DNA of 5,172 nt from the NCBI GenBank assembly GCA_030611285.1, contig JAUWQC010000081.1, positions 1 through 5,172 on the forward strand. The letters are read 5' to 3'. Position numbers and translations under genes: made by a program. How positions within the stretch are numbered: the stretch's first letter is position 1; every line of letters starts with the position of its first letter. Shown one piece after another: positions 1 through 5,172 of this stretch. This stretch comes from a bacterium. Lineage in GTDB: Bacteria > Actinomycetota > Humimicrobiia > Humimicrobiales > Humimicrobiaceae. A model generated the notes under the pieces. It saw only the letters and a list, made by a program, of their open reading frames with translations, did not search any database and was not told the origin of the DNA.

Positions 1-1
1 T

Positions 2-76
2 TTTTTTAAGATTTTGAAGATTTATAAATTATTGTCGGAGAAAGACTTGCCAGGTAGTAGTGGAATTAAAAAATAA
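2..76 (+). CDS. possible C-terminal tail of an upstream gene (partial)
   Basis: Reading from base 2, 24 sense codons run from the window edge to a TAA at 74-76. The translated tail ends in DLPGSSGIKK. Its composition (K, I, L, S, and a Pro-Gly turn near the end) is plausible for the last residues of a protein. The run is too short to assign a family, and an open stretch this long can easily arise by chance. No function is offered. If real, the gene would end 135 nt before the binding-protein start, leaving room for a promoter between them. Confidence is low. Confidence 0.28.
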   Translation, partial: FFKILKIYKLLSEKDLPGSSGIKK

Positions 77-140
77 ATACTTACAAAACTTTGCGTGGCA
101 ATCATTTCCGATTTTTGCGAACGGCCTAAAAAGTTAAAGA

Positions 141-149
141 AGGGAGGTG
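141..149 (+). promoter_or_regulatory. orphan strong Shine-Dalgarno sequence in the leader
   Basis: The sequence AGGGAGGTG followed by AAAG is nearly a perfect match to the complement of the 16S rRNA 3' end, better than the site in front of any major gene here. It lies 63 nt before the binding-protein ATG, which has its own GGAGGT at 201-206. No ATG or TTG follows at usable distance. The only short frames are a GTG inside the motif itself (12 codons) and a 6-codon frame from an ATT at 157. It could serve a tiny leader peptide, a ribosome standby or mRNA-protecting site, or be the remnant of a lost gene. I found no convincing -35/-10 pair in 77-211. Confidence 0.35.
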
Positions 150-211
150 AAAGACTATTTTAGTAAAAAGGCCCTGATATAAAAATAAAATTTTAAAACT
201 GGAGGTTTATT

Positions 212-1498
212 ATGAAAAAGGAATTTAGGTTAAATAAATGGAAAGTATTAGGGATAATTTTTTGTAGCATACTATTAATACTCGGTAGTTTAATATGTGT
301 TTATGCTCAGGACTCTACTTTGCGTATCCTTATGTTTAGTTCTTTTGTTCCTCAAAATGACGAAGCACTTAAAGCCATTGGAGCAGAATTTGGCCGAGAA
401 AAAGGGATAAAAGTAGAGGTAGATTTTGTTTCGATTAAGGATATGTATCCCAAGTTAGTAGCACAATCAGACTCTAAATCAGGTCATGACATTATAGGCC
501 TTGAAAATCTTCTACCAATTACATATAAAGGAAGTTTACTTAATTTGGATGATATAATTGAAGAAATAATAGCACAGCATGGTCCTTTTGCCAATATTGC
601 TAAGGAAATATGTTATCAAGATGATCATTGGAAGAGTTTGCCCTGGTGGATTGTTCCTTTCCACTCCACCTATCGCATGGATTATTTTAAAGATGTAGGA
701 GAACAGGTTCCGAGAACCTGGGAAGATTTATTAAGGGCTGGGAAAAAGTTAAAGGCTATTGGTCATCCAATAGGGATTGCTCTAAGTGCAACCGGGGATT
801 CTAACAATGCTCTTTATCAAATTATGTGGGGTTTTGGAGCAAGGATTGCTGATTCTAATGGAGTTGTAGCCATTAATTCTCCCGAAACTCGTAAGGCATT
901 AACTTATGTAAAAGAATTATATGAGAAGACCATGACACCAGATGTGCTTACCTGGGATAACGGAGGCAATAACATGTATATGTTGTCTGGTGTAGGGTCT
1001 TGGACTATGAATCCTATCAGCATCTGGGTAATTGCAAAAAGAGACTTTCCAGAACTTGCTGAACAACTTAATCACTATGGAGCTCAATATGGACCGATGG
1101 GAAGACATGGAGCCGGTGATTTTTATAGTCTTGGGATATGGGATTTTTCTCCTAATAAAGCATTAGCTAAAGAATTCTTACTCTATCTATACAAAGAAGG
1201 TGTGATGAATTCATATCTGGAAAGTGGACAGGGATTTAATCTAGCAACTCATCCATTCTTTTATGAGCATCCTGTCTTCCATAGAAATCCCAAAATATCC
1301 GAACTTATTGGATATGCTGAGTGGATGCATTATACTGGTTGGCCAGCTCCTGCAGATAAAAGAGCCCAGGAAGTATATCTAAGATGGACTGTGCCGAATA
1401 TGTTTACTGAAGTAGCGACAGGTATATTATCGATGGACCAAGCTATAAGTAAAGCGGAAAAAGAACTTATTGAAATAGGCTATAAACCAGCTAAATAG
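212..1498 (+). CDS. extracellular solute-binding protein of a carbohydrate-type ABC importer
   Basis: This is the periplasmic receptor that would bind the substrate and deliver it to the two permeases encoded next. At 428 aa it has the usual length of family 1 (MalE/UgpB-like) binding proteins. Residues 1-32 are a signal peptide: basic start (MKKEFRLNKWK), hydrophobic core at about 12-30, and a V-Y-A site before Q33. There is no lipobox, so it is probably soluble in a periplasm. Family-typical stretches are the first beta strand RILMFSSF (38-45), the LPWWIVPFHSTYRMDYF segment (143-159), VPRTWEDLL (167-174), the WGFGARI hinge region (206-212) and a late aromatic-rich stretch (WMHYTGWPAP, 371-380) that may line the pocket. 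GGAGGT at 201-206 supports the ATG. The substrate cannot be read from sequence; a sugar, sugar acid or polyol derivative is expected. A strong hairpin follows the gene, so it may be expressed above the permeases. Confidence 0.95.
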   Translation: MKKEFRLNKWKVLGIIFCSILLILGSLICVYAQDSTLRILMFSSFVPQNDEALKAIGAEFGREKGIKVEVDFVSIKDMYPKLVAQSDSKSGHDIIGLENLLPITYKGSLLNLDDIIEEIIAQHGPFANIAKEICYQDDHWKSLPWWIVPFHSTYRMDYFKDVGEQVPRTWEDLLRAGKKLKAIGHPIGIALSATGDSNNALYQIMWGFGARIADSNGVVAINSPETRKALTYVKELYEKTMTPDVLTWDNGGNNMYMLSGVGSWTMNPISIWVIAKRDFPELAEQLNHYGAQYGPMGRHGAGDFYSLGIWDFSPNKALAKEFLLYLYKEGVMNSYLESGQGFNLATHPFFYEHPVFHRNPKISELIGYAEWMHYTGWPAPADKRAQEVYLRWTVPNMFTEVATGILSMDQAISKAEKELIEIGYKPAK

Positions 1499-1507
1499 TG
1501 GGCAAGA

Positions 1508-1535
1508 TAGGGAGCAGTTTTAATGCTGCTCCCTA
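1508..1535 (+). promoter_or_regulatory. intercistronic hairpin after the binding-protein gene
   Basis: TAGGGAGCAG (1508-1517) pairs fully with CTGCTCCCTA (1526-1535), giving a 10-bp stem with an 8-nt loop, starting 9 nt after the binding-protein stop codon. Only AATTTAAAT follows, not a run of T, so it is a poor rho-independent terminator and full termination is unlikely. In ABC import operons, hairpins in this place commonly protect the 3' end of the binding-protein message or partly terminate transcription, so that receptor exceeds permease. That role is inferred here. Confidence 0.75.
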
Positions 1536-1564
1536 ATTTAAATAACAAATAAGGTGTAAACAGA

Positions 1565-2437
1565 TTGAGAAAAGAGGAATCAACAGCTTATTTTATGATA
1601 ACTCCTGCGGTAATAGCTCTCATTTTTACTGTTGGTTATCCTTTCATAATGGCTATTTATCTAAGCATGACCGATGCAGAAGCTGGAAAATTGGAGTCGT
1701 TTATTGGTTTATACAATTTCGTGCAATTAGCTAGATCTCCCCTTTTTCAAACTGCTTTCAAGAATTCCCTTCTTTATACTTTTGTTACCGTTGCAGTAAA
1801 GCTACCTTTAGGACTTATACTAGCTTTAATATTAAATAAAGATCTTAAAGCCAAAAAATTCCTCAGGGGTATTATTCTCCTTCCCTGGATTACTCCTATT
1901 ACTATAAGCACAATAGGATGGAAATGGATGTATGATTCTATGTATGGTGTTATTAACTGGATGCTTATAAATTTGGGATTGATTGATTATGGTATTTTGT
2001 GGCTTGGTAAGCCGTGGTTAGCTAAGGTTTCGGTAATGATAGTTAATATATGGAGAGGAACTCCTTTTTTTGCGATTATTATTTTGGCTGGTTTAATGAC
2101 GATATCTGAAGATGTTTATGATGCTGCTAAGGTAGATGGCGCCGGAACATTGGCTAAATTCTGGTATATCACACTTCCTCTTTTAAAGCCAGTGATTAGT
2201 TTTGTTGTTCTTTTTTCCACAGTTATGACTATTAGTGATTATCCTATCGTATTTATATTAACAAGAGGTGGTCCTTTAAATAGCACTCATCTTTTCTCTA
2301 CCTTAGCTTTTCAAATTGGTTTAAGTACAGGCTATTTAGGCAGGGGAGCTGCTATTTCTCTATTTATTTTCCCCTTTCTTCTTCTAGTTGTATATTTTCA
2401 ATTGAATTTAATGAGAGGAAAAAGATGGGAGTATTAA
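1565..2437 (+). CDS. ABC transporter permease, MalF/UgpA type
   Basis: This is one of two inner-membrane subunits that form the translocation channel of the importer. The 290-aa product has about six hydrophobic spans (roughly 10-32, 68-91, 102-122, 154-178, 206-232 and 262-282). The cytoplasmic EAA loop that docks on the ATPase is at about 182-206: EDVYDAAKVDGAG followed by FWYITLPLLKP, with the conserved AA (187-188) and G192. The RGGP motif (234-237) near the end is typical of the UgpA/MalF group. The start is TTG, supported by AAGGTG at 1551-1556 with 8 nt spacing and by the short basic N-terminus MRKEE usual for this family. The next permease starts 1 nt after its stop, so the two are translationally linked. 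It lacks the long N-terminal extension of enteric MalF. Confidence 0.96.
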   Translation: MRKEESTAYFMITPAVIALIFTVGYPFIMAIYLSMTDAEAGKLESFIGLYNFVQLARSPLFQTAFKNSLLYTFVTVAVKLPLGLILALILNKDLKAKKFLRGIILLPWITPITISTIGWKWMYDSMYGVINWMLINLGLIDYGILWLGKPWLAKVSVMIVNIWRGTPFFAIIILAGLMTISEDVYDAAKVDGAGTLAKFWYITLPLLKPVISFVVLFSTVMTISDYPIVFILTRGGPLNSTHLFSTLAFQIGLSTGYLGRGAAISLFIFPFLLLVVYFQLNLMRGKRWEY

Positions 2438-2438
2438 A

Positions 2439-3275
2439 ATGAGAAGAAGATTAATAACAAGTATTTTAGATCATATTAGCATTATTCCTTTTCTTTTATT
2501 TGCATTTTTCCCGTTTTATTGGATGTTAATTACTTCTTTGAAGAAAAATTCTGAGCTTTATGATTTAAAATCCATCCCCTTTTGGATTAAAGAAGGGATA
2601 ACGTTAGATCATTATTTTTATCTATTACAAAAGACAGAATTTTTAACCTGGTTGAGTAATACAATTATTGTTTCTATTTTACCTACCATAATTTCTCTTA
2701 TAATTAGTTTTCCTGCAGCTTATGCATTAGCAAGATTGAGATTTCGGGGCGCAGTACTTTATGGAACGGGAATTTTCGCTGTATATTTAATCCCCCCTAC
2801 ACTGTTGTTTATCCCGTTTAGTCGAGTTATTTCTTACCTTAAATTGTCTAATAGTATATGGTCACTAATAATTGTCTATCCTAGTTTTATGATTCCATTT
2901 TCTACATTAATTCTAAGTGCTTATTTTAAAACTCTTCCTAGAGAGATTGAGGATAGTGCTATGATTGATGGTTGTAACAGGCTTCAGATTATTTATAAAA
3001 TAGTAATTCCTCTAAGTATTCCTGGAGTAATTACTTCTACTCTGTTTTCCTTTGTATTTGGCTGGCAAAATCTTATTTATACTATAGCCTTCATCTCATC
3101 CAGTTCTCAAAAAACTTTAAGTGCGGGAATGGTTACTGAGTTAATTAGAGGAGATGTGTTTTATTGGGGGTCTTTAATGGCGGGGGCTTTGTTAGCTGCT
3201 CTTCCTGTAGTTTTAGTCTTTGCTTTTCTTATGGACTATTATATTTCTGGTCTTTCTGCAGGCGCTATCAAGTAG
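2439..3275 (+). CDS. ABC transporter permease, MalG/UgpE type
   Basis: This is the second channel subunit, partner of the preceding permease. The 278-aa product has a basic start (MRRR), about six membrane spans (roughly 13-33, 72-98, 108-130, 138-162, 192-216 and 245-267), and the EAA loop at about 168-196 (PREIEDSAMIDGCN, then IVIPLSIPG). The loop carries the family's G178 but has S-A in place of A-A at 173-174. The FPAAYALARLRF segment (91-102) and the C-terminal YYISGLSAGAIK are near-canonical for the MalG/UgpE/LacG group. GGGAG at 2427-2431 lies 7 nt before the ATG, inside the end of the upstream gene. No ATP-binding subunit follows, so the pair probably uses a shared MsmK/UgpC-like ATPase encoded elsewhere; that is an inference. 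Confidence 0.96.
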   Translation: MRRRLITSILDHISIIPFLLFAFFPFYWMLITSLKKNSELYDLKSIPFWIKEGITLDHYFYLLQKTEFLTWLSNTIIVSILPTIISLIISFPAAYALARLRFRGAVLYGTGIFAVYLIPPTLLFIPFSRVISYLKLSNSIWSLIIVYPSFMIPFSTLILSAYFKTLPREIEDSAMIDGCNRLQIIYKIVIPLSIPGVITSTLFSFVFGWQNLIYTIAFISSSSQKTLSAGMVTELIRGDVFYWGSLMAGALLAALPVVLVFAFLMDYYISGLSAGAIK

Positions 3276-3276
3276 A

Positions 3277-3283
3277 GAAGGAG
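3277..3283 (+). promoter_or_regulatory. ribosome binding site deciding the larA-family start
   Basis: GAAGGAG sits directly after the permease stop codon (3273-3275) and 8 nt before an in-frame GTG at 3292. This favours the GTG over the ATG at 3220, which lies inside the permease gene and would add 24 hydrophobic residues that merely re-read the permease's last membrane span in another frame. Confidence 0.85.
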
Positions 3284-3291
3284 AAAGTATT

Positions 3292-4578
3292 GTGAAAATT
3301 TCTGTTCCCTATGGTTATCAAAAAATTTGTTTTTCACTTTCCGAGGGAAACTTAGCTGAAATATTAGCTCCTAAAATAGTTGTTATTAGTAAATCCGAAG
3401 AAGAAGAAATATCCGAGGCAATAAATAATCCTATTGGAACAAGAAAATTAAGAGAAATGGTATGCTCGTCTGATAAAATCGTGGTTTTATGTGAAGATAT
3501 TAGTAGATTTGCACATACAGATAAAATATTAATATATTTATTAAATTACCTAAATAAATATGGAATCGAAGATAAGAATATTTCCATAATTATAGCTTTA
3601 GGGAGTCATAGACCAATGACCAAGGAAGAAGTAAAAAAAAAAGTAGGAGAAGAAGTCTTTGCGAGAATTAAGGTTGATAATTCAGAATTTAAGGACAAGA
3701 AGAATCTGGTTGACATGGGTTTTGCTCCGGGAAATGTTAAAATGTGGATTGATAAAAGAGTTGTTAGTGCTGATATAAAGATCGGTGTAGGAAGTATTGT
3801 TCCTCATCCCGCTCTTGGGTATACAGGGGGAGGCAAGATAATCTTCCCTGGAGTGGCCGGAGAAGAAACAGTAGCTCAATTACATCTTCGGAGTGCACTT
3901 TTTGGAGGGAATATAATGGGCTGGGCAGATAATCCTATCAGAAAGGAGATGGAGGAATGGGTGAAAACTATAGGATTGGATTTCATCGTCAATGCAGTGG
4001 TAACACCTGAAAATAAAACTTACAAAATTATCGCAGGAGACTATGTTGAAGCTCATCGAAAAGGGGTAATTTATGCTCAAGAAATATATGAAATTGTGTC
4101 CAGAGAAAAAGTAGATGTAGCAATTGTTAGTTCTCATACTGCCGATTGGGATTTCTGGCAAGGGACTAAAGGTGTAATAGCTGGTGAACGAATTGTAAAA
4201 AATGGAGGAACCCTCATTCTTCTTGCTCCTTGCTTTGAGGGTATAGGCCCTCATCCTTCATATATTGATTACATTGGTAGTGATAGTTGTGGGAAATTTA
4301 TTAGAGAGGCTTGGGAAGGCAAAATGGACAAAAAGAAAATTCTGCCACTTTCAGTAGGTGCTCTTATTGCCCGAATTAGAAAGAGAATAAAACTCTCATT
4401 AATTTCTGATGGCATTACATATGAAGATGCCAAAAGAGCTAAATTTGATTACTTTGAGAATATCGGAGAAGCTCTGGATAATGTGTTTCAACAATATGGG
4501 GAGAGGATTCGAATTTCAGTTATGCCTTATGGAGGGGATTCCTATTCATACGTAAAGAAAAGTATAAATTATTTTTAA
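3292..4578 (+). CDS. larA: LarA-family nickel-dependent 2-hydroxyacid racemase/epimerase
   Basis: LarA enzymes invert the C2 hydroxyl of a 2-hydroxy acid by hydride transfer to a nickel-pincer nucleotide cofactor in the cytoplasm. From the GTG start the product is 428 aa, close to known LarA length, and opens with the typical VPYG. An N-terminal DUF2088-type domain covers about 1-200 and a C-terminal domain the rest. Aligned by eye to Lactobacillus plantarum LarA numbering (from memory), it keeps D69 and R72 (D72, R75), H106 in ALGSHRPMT (H108), H172 (H174), K182 in GYTGGGK, the cofactor-bearing lysine (K184), H198, the nickel ligand (H200), and Q290 and K293 (Q295, K298). The spacings H172-K182-H198 match exactly. 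Differences are RFAH where many relatives have RPxP after the arginine, and W289 where LarA has Tyr294. Its place behind a sugar-type importer suggests a sugar acid or another 2-hydroxy acid as substrate rather than lactate. No larB, larC or larE is present here. The family assignment is firm; the substrate is not. Confidence 0.92.
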   Translation: MKISVPYGYQKICFSLSEGNLAEILAPKIVVISKSEEEEISEAINNPIGTRKLREMVCSSDKIVVLCEDISRFAHTDKILIYLLNYLNKYGIEDKNISIIIALGSHRPMTKEEVKKKVGEEVFARIKVDNSEFKDKKNLVDMGFAPGNVKMWIDKRVVSADIKIGVGSIVPHPALGYTGGGKIIFPGVAGEETVAQLHLRSALFGGNIMGWADNPIRKEMEEWVKTIGLDFIVNAVVTPENKTYKIIAGDYVEAHRKGVIYAQEIYEIVSREKVDVAIVSSHTADWDFWQGTKGVIAGERIVKNGGTLILLAPCFEGIGPHPSYIDYIGSDSCGKFIREAWEGKMDKKKILPLSVGALIARIRKRIKLSLISDGITYEDAKRAKFDYFENIGEALDNVFQQYGERIRISVMPYGGDSYSYVKKSINYF

Positions 4579-4606
4579 GAGATTTGGAATTGAGTAAATC
4601 AGTTAG

Positions 4607-4613
4607 TTTTTTT
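4607..4613 (+). other. T7 run, probable frameshift site ahead of the small basic gene
   Basis: Upstream of the 4630 ATG the same frame stays open back to a TGA at 4591-4593, but it holds no ATG, GTG or TTG and no ribosome binding site. The neighbouring frame has TTG at 4584 and 4590, just after the larA-family stop, and crosses the same seven T residues. Removing one T joins the two frames into a 51-aa product (from 4590) starting MSKSVSFLYQLARM. This could be a sequencing or assembly error, a real mutation, or slippage during expression. Confidence 0.45.
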
Positions 4614-4629
4614 ATACCAACTAGCTCGA

Positions 4630-4746
4630 ATGGCCAACGATATCGAAAAGGTATCGAATGGTAATCCTAAGAAAATTGCCCAGAGAGCTAATAATAAGGT
4701 CATAGGCCGAAAGATTATTAGAAAAGTTTGGAAGTTACCTTTTTAG
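4630..4746 (+). CDS. small basic protein of unknown function, possibly 5'-truncated by a frameshift
   Basis: The intact reading frame encodes 38 aa beginning MANDIEKVSNGNPKKIAQ and ending RKVWKLPF. It is strongly basic in its second half (NKVIGRKIIRKVWK) and looks helical, so binding to nucleic acid, ribosomes or membrane is conceivable but unproven. The codon pattern looks like coding sequence. No Shine-Dalgarno precedes the ATG, and the open frame continues upstream as YQLAR, so the true start is probably earlier: TTG 4590 or 4584, read through the T7 run at 4607-4613 with one base removed. The gene would then begin 5-11 nt after the larA-family stop and be part of the same transcript. I do not recognise a named family. 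Confidence 0.45.
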   Translation: MANDIEKVSNGNPKKIAQRANNKVIGRKIIRKVWKLPF

Positions 4747-4780
4747 AAATATTGCCTAGAAAAAACAGGAAAGGAACTAA

Positions 4781-4867
4781 ATGAATATGTGGTCCTGGAT
4801 CATACCTATATTAGCCATAGCAGGGATAATATACTTAATCTGGGGTAAAGATAGTCTCGGTAAGTAG
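4781..4867 (+). CDS. 28-aa single-span membrane peptide
   Basis: A short frame of 28 codons starts at an ATG preceded by AGGAAAGGA (4767-4775), a good ribosome binding site 5 nt away. The peptide has a tryptophan-flanked hydrophobic helix (WSWIIPILAIAGIIYLIW, residues 4-21) and a short charged tail GKDSLGK. The design of an aromatic belt, about 16 apolar residues, a second tryptophan and then lysines is what a real single-span small membrane protein looks like. Such proteins often modulate a larger membrane partner; here the permeases upstream are possible candidates, but this is a guess. It lies between two other small genes on the same strand. No family is recognised. Confidence 0.6.
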   Translation: MNMWSWIIPILAIAGIIYLIWGKDSLGK

Positions 4868-4900
4868 TTTTATTTAAGGAAAGGAGAATTAATTAGAAAG

Positions 4901-5101
4901 ATGATACCGGATAGATTAAAATTTTTAGAAAGGTTTGACAGATTTTACCAGGTGATGGTCAAAGCAGTAAAGGAAGATGAATTAAACGAGAGGGATTTTT
5001 ATTTAATTATAACTGCTAAGAGCAAGAGTATGAATCAGGAACGAAAGGAAAAAACGCTTTTGTTAAATGAAGGCCTGATTAAAGAGAAAAAAAAGAGATA
5101 A
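4901..5101 (+). CDS. 66-aa charged hypothetical protein
   Basis: This gene is not recognised. The 66-aa product has no membrane span or signal peptide. Residues 1-35 look amphipathic and helical (RLKFLERFDRFYQVMVKAV), a mixed stretch ERDFYLIITAKSK follows at about 33-45, and the tail is lysine-rich (IKEKKKR). It is probably cytoplasmic. AAGGAG at 4881-4886 is 14 nt before the ATG, which is long. An in-frame ATT at 4892, 5 nt from the motif, would add three residues (M-R-K), but ATT starts are rare, so the ATG is kept. It begins 33 nt after the 28-aa membrane peptide and is followed within 27 nt by a terminator, so it seems to be the last gene of the unit. Confidence 0.6.
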   Translation: MIPDRLKFLERFDRFYQVMVKAVKEDELNERDFYLIITAKSKSMNQERKEKTLLLNEGLIKEKKKR

Positions 5102-5127
5102 AAGCGATCTGTTTATTTTGAGAGAAC

Positions 5128-5151
5128 CCGGGGGACCCGGTAATTTTTTTT
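5128..5151 (+). terminator. rho-independent terminator closing the unit
   Basis: CCGGG (5128-5132) pairs with CCCGG (5136-5140) around a GGA loop, making a compact all-GC stem. After TAA comes a run of eight T (5144-5151), and more T follow at 5155-5161. In such AT-rich surroundings an isolated GC block next to a T run is a clear signal. The stem is short (5 bp) and the T run begins 3 nt after it, so efficiency may be moderate. It serves the + strand transcript; read on the other strand it lacks a T tract directly after the stem. Confidence 0.72.
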
Positions 5152-5172
5152 GCCTTTTTTTCATTTAACACA

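Noticed and set aside
47..79. TTGCCA followed by AT-rich sequence, considered as a sigma-70 promoter
   Set aside because: No good -10 hexamer occurs at 16-18 nt; the best match (TAAATA, 74-79) is 21 nt away.
91..101. Small palindrome TTGC-GTG-GCAA, considered as a repressor operator
   Set aside because: The half-sites are only 4 bp and the symmetry does not extend outward. No convincing promoter is adjacent, so it cannot be told from chance.
126..163. CTAAAA / TTTTAG pairing enclosing the orphan Shine-Dalgarno, considered as a riboswitch-like switch
   Set aside because: It is only a 6-bp AU-rich stem with a loop of about 26 nt, too weak to claim, and it resembles no known riboswitch core.
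917..1108. 63-aa frame on the minus strand
   Set aside because: It lies wholly inside the binding-protein gene, has no family resemblance, and is a shadow of the + strand coding sequence.
3682..3879. 65-aa frame on the minus strand
   Set aside because: It is antisense to the conserved core of the LarA-family gene (including the K182 region), whose protein-level constraint explains the open frame.
3880..4254. 124-aa frame on the minus strand
   Set aside because: It is long for a shadow, but lies entirely opposite the LarA-family gene, has low-complexity S/Y/F-rich composition and matches no recognisable domain.
4626..4661. Repeated TCGAATGG (4626 and 4654) and palindrome CGATATCG (4638-4645), considered as an operator or recombination site
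   Set aside because: The repeats are short, fall within the small basic coding frame and have no further symmetry or flanking duplication.
1..5172. CRISPR array, tRNA, rRNA, insertion sequence ends
   Set aside because: No regularly spaced repeats, no cloverleaf or rRNA motifs, and no transposase or terminal inverted repeats were seen.

Overview
The window is an AT-rich stretch with all recognisable genes on the + strand. It is best read as one carbohydrate-type ABC import operon followed by a nickel-dependent hydroxyacid racemase/epimerase gene and a tail of very small genes. The solute-binding protein has an ordinary signal peptide ending V-Y-A and no lipobox. That fits a diderm (periplasm-bearing) bacterium better than a classical Gram-positive one. 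The AT-rich composition, strong GGAGG-type ribosome binding sites and free use of TTG and GTG starts would suit a fermentative anaerobe of the Atribacterota, Thermotogota or Firmicutes-like sort. The phylum cannot be fixed from this sequence.

Layout. Positions 1-211 hold a possible C-terminal tail of an upstream gene (to 76) and a leader containing an unusually good Shine-Dalgarno sequence (about 141-149) with no convincing gene behind it. Positions 212-1498 encode the periplasmic solute-binding protein. A 10-bp stem hairpin (1508-1535) separates it from two MalF/UgpA- and MalG/UgpE-type permeases (1565-2437 and 2439-3275), which are 1 nt apart. A LarA-family protein (DUF2088 plus C-terminal domain) follows at 3292-4578. 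Its GTG start lies 16 nt after the second permease, although the frame stays open further upstream. From 4579 on there are three small ORFs: a basic protein of 38 aa, or about 51 aa if a T7 run hides a one-base frameshift; a 28-aa single-span membrane peptide; and a 66-aa charged protein. A GC-rich hairpin with a T tract at 5128-5151 closes the unit.

How the genes may work together. The binding protein and two permeases would import a sugar, sugar acid or related solute, using an ATPase encoded elsewhere because none is present here. The LarA homologue keeps the nickel-pincer lysine, the nickel-ligand histidine and the catalytic histidines of lactate racemase. Its placement as the last main gene of a sugar-type import operon suggests that it inverts the C2 hydroxyl of the imported 2-hydroxy acid (an aldonic or other sugar acid) or of a product made from it, rather than lactate. 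This is an inference from context. The cofactor-building genes larB, larC and larE are not in the window.
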